50,210 nucleotides of DNA from contig CALUFR010000123.1 of assembly GCA_944319875.1 (NCBI GenBank), positions 1-50,210 of the forward strand, written 5' to 3'. This document shows, piece after piece, positions 14,946 to 21,943 of this stretch. Both the position numbers and the translations under genes were made by a program. The notes below the pieces were generated by a model. It was given only the letters and a program-made list of their open reading frames with translations, was not told where the DNA came from and made no database searches. The stretch's first letter is position 1. Each line of letters opens with the position of its first letter. Source of the stretch: an uncultured Bacteroides sp. GTDB taxonomy: Bacteria; Bacteroidota; Bacteroidia; Bacteroidales; Bacteroidaceae.

Positions 14946-16190
14946 ATGAACCTGCCTCTATTCATCGCTCAGCGCATCTATCGTGACAACGACCCCGGCC
15001 GGCAGCTGTCGCGACCGGCGGTACTGATAGCCATGACCGGCATTGCCATCGGACTGGCGGTGATGATTGTGGCCGTTTCCGTCATTGTGGGCTTCAAAAA
15101 GGAGGTGCGCGACAAGATTGCAGGTTTCGGCGCGCACATACAGATTACCAATCTCAGGGCACCTTCCCTCTATGAATCCCTGCCCGTCTCCATGACGGAA
15201 GTGGAGATTGATTCGCTTCGCGGCCGGACGGAGATTAGTCACGTGCAGCGCTACTCACTCAAGGCAGGTATGGTCAAGACCGATGAGGCTTTCCAAGGCA
15301 TGTTGCTCAAAGGTGTCGGACCGGAATATGACGTGGAGTTTTTCCGTCGTCACCTGCTGGAGGGCGAGATGCCCCAGTTCAGCGACACGGCTTCGTCCAA
15401 TCGGGTGATCATTTCCCGGTCGCTGGCCGATAAGCTGAAGCTGAAGTTGGGCGACAAGATAGATACTTATTTCTTCCAGGAAAACATACGGGCGCGACGC
15501 CTGACGGTGGCGGGCATTTATCGGACCAATATGACAGAATTCGATAACCTGTATCTCGTGACCGATCTTTATACGGTGAACCATCTGAACCGTTGGGAGG
15601 CCGACCGCTTCAGCGGGCTGGAACTGACGGTGAACGATTACAGCCGCCTGGAGGATTTCACGTGGGAACTGGCTTCCCGGCTGGAGGGAAAGACGGATCG
15701 CTACGGACAGGAGTTCTGTGTCCGCAACATCGAGCAACTCAATCCCGCTATTTTTGCCTGGCTCGACATTCTGGACGTCAACATTTGGGTGATTTTGGTG
15801 CTGATGATAGGTGTGGCGGGTTTCACAATGATATCGGGACTGCTTATCATCATCATTGAGCGCACGTCGATGATCGGCGTGCTGAAGTCACTTGGAGCCG
15901 ACAACCGCACCATCCGTCACTTGTTCCTGTGGTTCTCGGTGTTCCTTATCGGGCGTGGAATGCTGTGGGGCAATATTATCGGACTGTCTTTCTATGCCGT
16001 GCAGCGATGCTTCGGACTCTTCAAGCTCGATCCCGCTACATATTATATGGATACCGTCCCCGTCTCTTTCAACTGGTGGATCTTCCTGCTGCTTAATGCA
16101 GGTACACTTATCGCCTCGGTGCTGATGCTCGTCGGTCCGTCTTATTTCATCACGCGCATCCGTCCGGCCGACTCCATGCGTTACGAATAG
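14946..16190 (+). CDS. FtsX-family ABC transporter permease (LolC/LolE-like)
   Basis: A 414-residue inner-membrane protein. A first membrane segment at about 27-50 (VLIAMTGIAIGLAVMIVAVSVIVG in part) is followed by a large periplasmic MacB-core-like domain (about 55-260) and three C-terminal segments (about 275-300, 320-345, 375-400). This is the LolC/LolE/FtsX architecture. Such permeases usually pair with a LolD-like ATPase to extract lipoproteins, but no ATPase gene is adjacent. In Bacteroidetes, orphan copies near housekeeping genes are common. It is cotranscribed with the aminotransferase gene 6 bp upstream. A T-rich hairpin lies 54 bp after its stop. Confidence 0.88.
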   Translation: MNLPLFIAQRIYRDNDPGRQLSRPAVLIAMTGIAIGLAVMIVAVSVIVGFKKEVRDKIAGFGAHIQITNLRAPSLYESLPVSMTEVEIDSLRGRTEISHVQRYSLKAGMVKTDEAFQGMLLKGVGPEYDVEFFRRHLLEGEMPQFSDTASSNRVIISRSLADKLKLKLGDKIDTYFFQENIRARRLTVAGIYRTNMTEFDNLYLVTDLYTVNHLNRWEADRFSGLELTVNDYSRLEDFTWELASRLEGKTDRYGQEFCVRNIEQLNPAIFAWLDILDVNIWVILVLMIGVAGFTMISGLLIIIIERTSMIGVLKSLGADNRTIRHLFLWFSVFLIGRGMLWGNIIGLSFYAVQRCFGLFKLDPATYYMDTVPVSFNWWIFLLLNAGTLIASVLMLVGPSYFITRIRPADSMRYE

Positions 16191-16243
16191 AGTTCACCGA
16201 TTTTCCACATCGCCGGATGTCTGCATAATGAAAGTTTTTATGT

Positions 16244-16267
16244 TTTTTAGGGGTATAACCCTAAAAA
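16244..16267. terminator. Hairpin terminator after the permease gene
   Basis: TTTTTAGGG at 16244-16252 pairs with CCCTAAAAA at 16259-16267 across a 6-nt loop. The A/T-rich arms supply a U-run in either direction. A second small hairpin follows, GCATAAGC at 16289-16296 with GCTTATGC at 16307-16314, of unknown role. Confidence 0.6.
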
Positions 16268-16455
16268 CTTTTGAGGAGTTGGACATCGGCATAAGCTACC
16301 CTTATCGCTTATGCAATATGCCTTTGTCACCGACTATATATTCGCTTAGAAGGATTGGAATGCGTTAAAGGAAGAAATTTTAACGTGGGCAAGTTACTAT
16401 ACAGAAAAAGCCCCCCGAAACCTCAGAGATGCTTTCTCTGTACATTGCATCGCTT

Positions 16456-16740
16456 TCAAACCACATCCAACGGCGACCGTTTCATCACCAGCGGATAGCG
16501 TTCGGGATGCTTGAGGCTCTCGATTTCAAGGTCTACGTCCAACTCGGGCCATTCGATGGCGTTCGGTCCTGCCATTCGTACGTTGAGCACACTGCTGACG
16601 CGGGCGTCGCGCAGCCACGGCACGCGGTTGTACGACACGAAATAATCCTGCCCCAGAACGGACAGCATCATACCCTGCGCGTTAATCATTAACACGCTTA
16701 CCGATGTGGGCTGCAAACTGTTGTTTAAAGTTGTCTCCAT
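16456..16740 (-). CDS. DUF2442-family protein
   Basis: A 94-residue protein with the DUF2442 pattern: an N-terminal strand pair (SVSVLMINAQGMMLSVLG), a central PWLRDARVSSVLNVRM, and WPELDVDLEIESL near the end. Its start overlaps the end of the DUF4160 gene by 59 bp; a later ATG (16689) would cut the overlap to 8 bp but would remove the first strand. DUF2442 and DUF4160 genes are often side by side, a layout reminiscent of toxin-antitoxin pairs, but I know of no shown activity. Confidence 0.8.
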   Translation of the reverse strand: METTLNNSLQPTSVSVLMINAQGMMLSVLGQDYFVSYNRVPWLRDARVSSVLNVRMAGPNAIEWPELDVDLEIESLKHPERYPLVMKRSPLDVV

Positions 16741-16933
16741 ATTTCTCTACTAATTCTGTTATTTTCTTTAATTCTTTGCTGCTGAAACCGTAGTTGTATG
16801 CCAGTTCAATCTCCGGCTCCAGCCAGAACTTGGCTTCGCATTCGGCTTTCACCACGTGGATGTGCTTCCGTTCCTCTTCATTGGAATATATTTTGAATGT
16901 GAAGCCTTCCTCTTGTCTGAACTTAGGACTCAT
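16682..16933 (-). CDS. DUF4160-family protein
   Basis: An 83-residue protein with the hallmark features of DUF4160: MSPKFRQEEGFTFKIYSNEEER, HIHVVKAECEAKFWLEPEIELAYNYGF and SSKELKKITELVEKYGDNF, given here in pieces. The conserved HIHV histidines and AKFWL are intact. I start at ATG 16933, where the family begins. A longer open frame extends to 17398, but its product is unlike any protein and crosses the repeats in this gap. The DUF2442 gene overlaps its 3' end, so they are coupled. A near-consensus -7 element (TATCTTCG, 16958-16965) lies about 25 bp upstream. Function unknown. Confidence 0.85.
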   Translation of the reverse strand: MSPKFRQEEGFTFKIYSNEEERKHIHVVKAECEAKFWLEPEIELAYNYGFSSKELKKITELVEKYGDNFKQQFAAHIGKRVND

Positions 16934-17083
16934 TGGGTTATTGTTTTTATCCGTCTGCGAAGATAAGTAAAATCGGGAAGTGAGGCAAGCATATAAAGAA
17001 AAAAGGCACCCGACATCCCTACGAGTGCCCGGCAAAGAGCGGATTGTCCATACGTATCCTTTCCGGCCAGGACGTGTGCATCG

Positions 17084-17169
17084 TGTTAGGACGCCGCAAA
17101 CATCTTGTTTGGACATTGCAAACACCCTCTTTACGTTCCTAAACACCGTGTTTATACTTCTAAATGTCT
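17084..17169. repeat. Degenerate direct repeat, ~22-bp period, four units
   Basis: Units lie at 17084-17105, 17106-17127, 17128-17148 and 17149-17169. Units one and two share TGTT-x-GGAC-xxx-GCAAACA-x-C. Units three and four keep T-x-TTT at the start and TAAA near the middle. Unit length is 22, 22, 21 and 21 bp. No spacers of unrelated sequence lie between units, so this is not CRISPR. Confidence 0.65.
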
Positions 17170-17370
17170 TGTCTTTTCCTATTTCACAAGACACTTTTTG
17201 TTTTATACCCTGAGTCAGTAGACGCTTCTTTAAGAATGGTGCTGTATTAGTAGACATTTCATTGTAAGTGGTACTGTTTTCATAGTCAAAAAGACAGCCC
17301 TCTAAGTCCGTATAGTCTTGGCTCCTCACGCCGTGCTTCGTGACCTCCTCACGACACGGGGCGTTACATG

Positions 17371-17413
17371 CTAACGGCACGTGTCGTTGGATGCTCATGA
17401 CACGTGCCGTTAG
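17371..17413. repeat. Perfect 15-bp inverted repeat
   Basis: CTAACGGCACGTGTC at 17371-17385 pairs with GACACGTGCCGTTAG at 17399-17413 across a 13-nt loop. It lies 78 bp after the stop of the minus-strand Spy-like gene (17491), so it could form that gene's transcript end, although no U-run follows on the minus strand. Confidence 0.65.
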
Positions 17414-17490
17414 TATCCCTTATGTCCCGTTATCTTAACTGCGAACTTAGGAATAAAAAAGTGGATGAAGAATAACTGATATGCAACCCT

Positions 17491-18003
17491 TTACGGACGT
17501 CTTCCTGTCCATCGTTCCAGATAGGCTTTGTATTGTTCCTCCGTCATGATTTCCCGAAGACTTTCCTGATATGCCTTGCTGGCATTCCGTCGTTCTTCGA
17601 GCGAGGGACGGACGTCCTCCTGATAGCGGCAGTCGGGCGCATGGTAGCCTTCCTCGCAATAGGTCTCGCAGCAATAGTCCTCGTAGCGAGGGCCATCGCA
17701 ACATCCTCCGCGGCGATGGTGACGGCGGTCTGCCCGGCGGCGGTCACGGTAATCGTAGCGCGAACCGTCATGCAACTTCAGCGCCTCTCCACGCTTCTGA
17801 AGCCATACCAGATTGGCTTCCGTCAGCTTCTTCACCTGATTTTCGTCCAATCCATAACGTTCTGCCATATCCAGTGCCATCATCTCGGCCCGGAGCTTCA
17901 AGCGTTGTTCCGAATAATCGCGACGGTCTTCTTGAGCCATCGTACTTCCCGACCCAATGAACAAGGCGGCCAGGAGACATGCCATTGTAAGTTTCACTGT
18001 CAT
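17491..18003 (-). CDS. Exported Spy/CpxP-like protein with Cys-rich insert
   Basis: A 170-residue protein with a signal peptide (about 1-23, cut near TMAQ). Two LTxxQ-like motifs, GLDENQVKKL (51-60) and IMTEEQYKAY (152-161), are characteristic of Spy/CpxP periplasmic proteins, which bind unfolded proteins and often sense metals. Between them lies a very basic run (YRDRRRADRRHHRRGG) and a Cys cluster (C101, C102, C111, C112, C116, C125) with many acidic and Tyr residues, unusual for the family and a possible metal site. The gene has its own -7 element (TACATTTG, 18032-18039) and follows the MATE gene by 47 bp. The family call is moderate; the insert is directly seen. Confidence 0.68.
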   Translation of the reverse strand: MTVKLTMACLLAALFIGSGSTMAQEDRRDYSEQRLKLRAEMMALDMAERYGLDENQVKKLTEANLVWLQKRGEALKLHDGSRYDYRDRRRADRRHHRRGGCCDGPRYEDYCCETYCEEGYHAPDCRYQEDVRPSLEERRNASKAYQESLREIMTEEQYKAYLERWTGRRP

Positions 18004-18031
18004 TTCCTATTCCGTTGATTGGTTTGTTTGG

Positions 18032-18039
18032 CAAATGTA
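18032..18039 (-). promoter_or_regulatory. Promoter -7 element for the Spy-like gene
   Basis: TACATTTG on the minus strand fits TAnnTTTG, 29 bp before ATG 18003. No clear -33 match. Confidence 0.5.
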
Positions 18040-18050
18040 CAAATTTTTGT

Positions 18051-19412
18051 TCATATCTTGTACTGCCTCTTTGCGGTTTTGAGGATAAACTCTACAAGAA
18101 TACACATCGTTGTTAAAGATTCCGAGAGGCACAACGCCAACCAAATGCCGTTCGTTCCTATCACTTCGGGCAGCAAGAGAAATGACGGTATCAGGAAGAC
18201 AAAGCCACGCAACAGAGCCAGTGTCGTGGCCGGACGTACCCGCTCCACGCTCTGATAATACCCGATGACGGTCAGGTTCAGGATGAAGAACACGAACGCC
18301 ATTGAGAGATAGGGAAAACCCTCGGTGGCGATGCGTGCCGCGACGTTGTCGGGATTGAGGAACAGACTAACCAAAAGCTTGGGAAACAGCGAGAATGCCG
18401 CCATGATGATGCCGCCGCATACGACGGATGTCAGCAGGGCGATACGCTCTGTAGCCGCCACACGCTGCCTGTATCCCAATCCGAAATTATAGCTGATAAT
18501 GGGTTGTGCCGACTGGGCGATGGCGTTGCCTACCATGAATACAAACGGGAGGTAATAGCAGGCAATGCCGAATGCCCCCACGCCGTTATCACCTAAGTAC
18601 TTCATGAACACCTGGTTGCCGACAAACATCAGCGTGGCCAATGTCGCTTCGGTCAAGAGAGCGGAAGAACCGATGCGGCACTGATATCCGATGTTGCGGA
18701 GGGAAAGGCGCAGACTCTTGACGCTCCACTTCACCGGGTAGAAGCGCAGCTTGTCTGCATAGCGGAACAGGTAGACCAGTCCTATGACACCACCCGCAAA
18801 CAAACCGATGGAATCGGCAAAAGCGGCGCCCATCAATCCCCAACCAAACGGGAAGATGAACAGCCATCCTAAGATGAGACTGACAAGGGCAGCCACCACG
18901 TTGCATATCATGGCAAGCTTCGGAGAACCGTCCAAACGGATGATGAACAGGCAGACGGAACACCACATTTGGAACATCAACGAAGGAACGAACCACAACA
19001 GATATTCCCGCACCATCGGCGTAAGATGTTCCGAAGCTCCTAACAGATGGGCGGTGGCGGACGGATAGGCCATCATTAGTACGGATGGGATAAATGCCAC
19101 AAGAGTCACAAACAAGACTGCCTGCGTCACGTTGAGGCGCGCCGCTTTCAGTTTCCCGTGCGACAAATGGATGGAAGCCACCACGGAGGCACCTGCTCCT
19201 ACCATCAGTCCCACACCCGTAAACAGCATGAGCAAAGGCACGCAGATGTTGATGGCGGCAATACCGTCACTGCCTATCCCATGTCCCGCCAACATGCCGT
19301 TAATGGCCGTAACCGCCGACATGCTCAACATGCCGAACAACGTCGGTACGAAATATGTCCTGAAGAGCTTGAACACGCCCACCGTTCCCAAATCAATCGC
19401 ATCTCTTTTCAT
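18051..19412 (-). CDS. MATE-family efflux transporter
   Basis: A 453-residue inner-membrane protein with about twelve membrane segments in two similar halves. The start of each half (YFVPTLFGMLSMSAVTAINGMLAG and GSSALLTEATLATLMFVGNQVF, in pieces) and IAQSAQPIISYNFGLGYRQR are typical of MATE exporters, which expel cationic drugs or metabolites using Na+ or H+. I start at ATG 19412 (MKRDAID) rather than 19463 because the extra residues run through the leader. The leader carries a hairpin with a T-run and an upstream promoter, suggesting attenuation. Substrate unknown. Confidence 0.9.
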   Translation of the reverse strand: MKRDAIDLGTVGVFKLFRTYFVPTLFGMLSMSAVTAINGMLAGHGIGSDGIAAINICVPLLMLFTGVGLMVGAGASVVASIHLSHGKLKAARLNVTQAVLFVTLVAFIPSVLMMAYPSATAHLLGASEHLTPMVREYLLWFVPSLMFQMWCSVCLFIIRLDGSPKLAMICNVVAALVSLILGWLFIFPFGWGLMGAAFADSIGLFAGGVIGLVYLFRYADKLRFYPVKWSVKSLRLSLRNIGYQCRIGSSALLTEATLATLMFVGNQVFMKYLGDNGVGAFGIACYYLPFVFMVGNAIAQSAQPIISYNFGLGYRQRVAATERIALLTSVVCGGIIMAAFSLFPKLLVSLFLNPDNVAARIATEGFPYLSMAFVFFILNLTVIGYYQSVERVRPATTLALLRGFVFLIPSFLLLPEVIGTNGIWLALCLSESLTTMCILVEFILKTAKRQYKI

Positions 19413-19461
19413 TGTCTTGTTTTTATGGTTATAATAATAATGTCGTAAAAAAACAGCAAAC

Positions 19462-19511
19462 AAAAAAATGCCGGATAAGCTGATTGGTTTTACCCAGTCA
19501 TCTTATCCGGC
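19462..19511 (-). terminator. Hairpin with T-run in the gap before the MATE gene
   Basis: On the minus strand GCCGGATAAG (from 19511) pairs with CTTATCCGGC (to 19470), and seven Ts follow (19468-19462). It may be the terminator of the lipoprotein gene ending at 19631, or an attenuator in the MATE leader, because a promoter-like pair lies between it and the lipoprotein gene. Confidence 0.75.
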
Positions 19512-19567
19512 ACTTAGTGTTGCCCTCCGATGAGGATTACAAAACGCTTTCTTTCGTTATGTCGGCG

Positions 19568-19599
19568 CAAAGGTCGGCCAAAAGTTTGAGGTATGCAAA
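19568..19599 (-). promoter_or_regulatory. Promoter for the MATE gene
   Basis: On the minus strand a -33 TTTG (19599-19596) is followed, after 20 bp, by GACCTTTG (19575-19568), which matches the -7 consensus TAnnTTTG at all but the first base. The start site would be near 19561, giving a leader of about 150 nt. Confidence 0.6.
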
Positions 19600-19630
19600 T
19601 TTTGGAACAGGTTTATGTCTGATTTGAACA

Positions 19631-20590
19631 TCATTGCAATACCGGCACCTTGATCTCTTCTTGGCTTTCATTCCATTTATCCACGGCGATACTGCCCGAG
19701 GTTTCCTCTTCCAGTATGTTGCCGATGCTGACGGTCAACGTCAATTTGTTGTTCGCCTCGAGCGGTTGCTGAAGGTGTTGACAGATACGCTTGGTTGTGC
19801 CATCCGTCAGGGTAAGGATGATTTGCAGTTCGGGCGTGCCGACGGACGGGAAAAGCATGACGATGCCATTACTCATCTGCAGACCGTCCGAGGAACGTAC
19901 CAAGGGGAAGGCTACTGTACAGGCCTTGCCGTGAGGCTCAGCGGTATATGCGTTCAGCTTTTCATAGATGTTGCTGACACGCACCTCCACATTGGCGATT
20001 TCCGTGCTCAACACCTTGTCATCCTTGTCTTTCAGGATGACTTTCAGCCCGGCCACCACACGTCGCAACGCCGCATCCAAATCTTCTGCCCCTACTGTCA
20101 CCGGATGGCAGGCAAAGACAAGGTCGTAAGTAGGATAATAGAATTCGCTGTCGGACATCTTCAACAACGTGAAATCCTGCTGCGCCAGATCGTCTCCGAT
20201 GCTATACGAAGGCTCGCGTACCGCCGGATTGGCATAGATGGGTTCCTCATACTTGGGAGTCCCCCAGTAAATCATCTCGTAATTGCCTAAAGGCAGATAC
20301 AACTCGCGGTTGCTGTTGTTGTCATACAATTCGCCTTCCTGCACGAAGTAGTAGCCATAGAACGGACTCAACTTATTGTTCACGTAGTTGCCATAATACA
20401 GGGAAGTTCCTTCCAGGCACGGAGCGACACTCAGCACGCCGGTAAAAGGTTTGTCTCCATCGCCGGTGACCACATCCATATAGAACGCCGGGGTAATCAG
20501 TTCGGTAGCTTGTCCGCCGTCAGAGGCGGGATCGTCATTGCAGCCCATCGCCAGCAAGGCAATAAGTGCTAAAAATAATAACTTCTTCAT
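19631..20590 (-). CDS. Lipoprotein, FimB/Mfa2-like (fimbrial accessory) family
   Basis: A 319-residue protein with a lipoprotein signal (MKKLLFLALIALLAMGC, lipidated Cys about residue 17). The rest is beta-rich in two parts (about 30-165 and 170-310), with short strands such as RRVVAGLKVILKD and LTLTVSIGNIL and a late Trp (DKWNES), as in Bacteroidetes FimB/Mfa2 proteins that anchor or cap fimbriae on the outer membrane. I start at ATG 20590, because the longer frame adds 55 residues without a signal. No major fimbrillin gene is adjacent, so it is an isolated copy. Family certainty is moderate; surface lipoprotein is firm. Confidence 0.68.
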   Translation of the reverse strand: MKKLLFLALIALLAMGCNDDPASDGGQATELITPAFYMDVVTGDGDKPFTGVLSVAPCLEGTSLYYGNYVNNKLSPFYGYYFVQEGELYDNNSNRELYLPLGNYEMIYWGTPKYEEPIYANPAVREPSYSIGDDLAQQDFTLLKMSDSEFYYPTYDLVFACHPVTVGAEDLDAALRRVVAGLKVILKDKDDKVLSTEIANVEVRVSNIYEKLNAYTAEPHGKACTVAFPLVRSSDGLQMSNGIVMLFPSVGTPELQIILTLTDGTTKRICQHLQQPLEANNKLTLTVSIGNILEEETSGSIAVDKWNESQEEIKVPVLQ

Positions 20591-21107
20591 TTCTATTGTT
20601 TTTATAGGATTATATAAATAGAACACGGTAGCAGGCGAAATGTTTTCCGAAAGGCAAGAATTAATTTTGAGGCTAACTGAACACCTTGTTCGCATACTGT
20701 CCGGGTTATGGCAGACGGGAATTGCTGGACTGTCCATAAAGTTGATGCCGCTCACATTTTGAAGGTTGTTTCCACATCAAATTTCTTACTAATTTTATCT
20801 AATGTACAGAAAATAAATTGATTGGATAATTTGCTAACTTACAAGCTTTTAAAACAAAAATTAGAAGTCTTTTTTCAACTCCTAATTTGCATGTACCATT
20901 AAAAAGGAGATTTAGTAGATACATCACAGGTTACTTTTCCTGAACACAATGATGAAATCTCGGATATTTTGTCTATTTTTGCTTTTATAAAAGTGAATGT
21001 TTGTTTGTTGTAAATCTGTTAGCTGTTACTACAAATTTGCAGAAAAATGCTTTACATGTTCACTTTTACAGCTTTTGCTTCAAGGTGCGAAACTTTAGTG
21101 ACTAATT
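20591..21107. other. 517-bp A+T-rich gene-free stretch
   Basis: No gene is seen between the divergent lipoprotein and RhuM genes. It holds a hairpin (AAATTAG at 20858-20864 with CTAATTT at 20882-20888, extended by AGT/ACT), a TATTTTTG -7-like element at 20974-20981, and a 9-bp inverted pair (AAAAGTGAA 20989-20997, TTCACTTTT 21059-21067) that brackets the region just before the RhuM start. Confidence 0.6.
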
Positions 21108-21881
21108 ATGAATGAAGAAAATAAAATTATACTCTATCAAGACGATAACGAAATCACTCGTGTATCTGTGCGTTTTTCCGATGACGATTTGTGGTTGACA
21201 CAAAATCAGTTGGCGGATATATATTGTACAACGCAAGAAAATATTTCTATGCATGTTAAGAATATATATGCAGACCGAGAGTTGGATGAGAATCGAACTT
21301 ATAAAAAAATCTTATTAGTTCGCCAAGAGGGTAATCGTCAGGTAAAACGCAATATAGATCATTATAACCTTGATATGGTTATCGCTTTGGGATATCGTGT
21401 TCAATCACAAGTGGCTACACGCTTTCGCCGTTGGGCGACTCAACGGCTTCATGAGTATATTCAAAAAGGATTTGCAATGGATGATGAGCGCTTGAAACAA
21501 GGCGGTAACCGTTATTTTCGTGAGTTGCTGCAGCGTATTAGGGATATTCGTAGCAGTGAGCGCAATTTCTACCAACAAGTGACGGAAATTTATGCAACGG
21601 CCACGGACTATGATCCACGAGATGAGATGACGAAAATGTTTTTTGCTACTGTGCAAAACAAACTGCATTATGCCGTTCACGAAAATACGGCTGCAGAAAT
21701 CATATACAATCGTGTGGACAATGAAAAACCATTTGTTGGAATGACTAACTTCAAAGGTAACTATGTTACAAAGGATGATGTAAAGATAGCCAAGAACTAT
21801 TTATCTGAGATTGAACTTCAACGTTTGAATCTACTTGTTTCTATATATAACAATAGCGACTGCCCCTATAAATTTACATAG
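21108..21881 (+). CDS. RhuM-family (virulence protein) gene, C-terminally truncated
   Basis: A 257-residue protein matching the start and middle of RhuM-family proteins: the DNA-binding-like start WLTQNQLADIYCTTQENISMHVKNIY (in pieces), a Bro-N-like segment with HYNLDMVIALGYRVQS and FRRWAT, and the later FFATVQNKLHYAVHENTAAEIIYNRVD. Family members usually continue for about 70-90 residues after ELQRLNLLVSIY; here the frame runs into NNSDCPYKFT and stops inside a hairpin. This looks like a 3' deletion that joined the gene to an existing terminator. The gene is isolated and A+T-rich, consistent with transfer. RhuM's biochemical role is not established. Confidence 0.78.
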   Translation: MNEENKIILYQDDNEITRVSVRFSDDDLWLTQNQLADIYCTTQENISMHVKNIYADRELDENRTYKKILLVRQEGNRQVKRNIDHYNLDMVIALGYRVQSQVATRFRRWATQRLHEYIQKGFAMDDERLKQGGNRYFRELLQRIRDIRSSERNFYQQVTEIYATATDYDPRDEMTKMFFATVQNKLHYAVHENTAAEIIYNRVDNEKPFVGMTNFKGNYVTKDDVKIAKNYLSEIELQRLNLLVSIYNNSDCPYKFT

Positions 21882-21898
21882 TTGCAGCCGCTATTGTT
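21849..21898 (+). terminator. Hairpin terminator overlapping the RhuM gene end
   Basis: AACAATAGCG at 21849-21858 pairs with CGCTATTGTT at 21889-21898, with TGC/GCA adding to the stem, and TTTTG follows. The stop codon (21879-21881) lies in the loop, which suggests that the coding end is a secondary junction. Confidence 0.7.
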
Positions 21899-21943
21899 TT
21901 GTTGAGTTTATGCTTACTATTTATTTATCCGATAAAAGTATGC

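Larger units (their letters stand above)
16934..17490. other. 557-bp gene-free stretch with repeats
   Basis: No convincing gene lies here between two minus-strand genes. It holds a likely promoter for the DUF4160 gene, a 21-22-bp-period direct-repeat array (17084-17169) and a perfect 15-bp inverted repeat (17371-17413), described separately. A weaker hairpin, CCGTG..TCGTG with CACGA-CACGG, lies at about 17331-17360. Confidence 0.7.

Noticed and set aside
17084-17169. CRISPR array
   Set aside because: This array and the ones at 36155 and 45415 have diverged units directly joined with no unique spacers and no cas genes nearby.
16934-17398. N-terminal extension of the DUF4160 gene by about 155 residues
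   Set aside because: The extra residues are low in protein character, cross the repeat array and the palindrome arm, and the family starts at ATG 16933.
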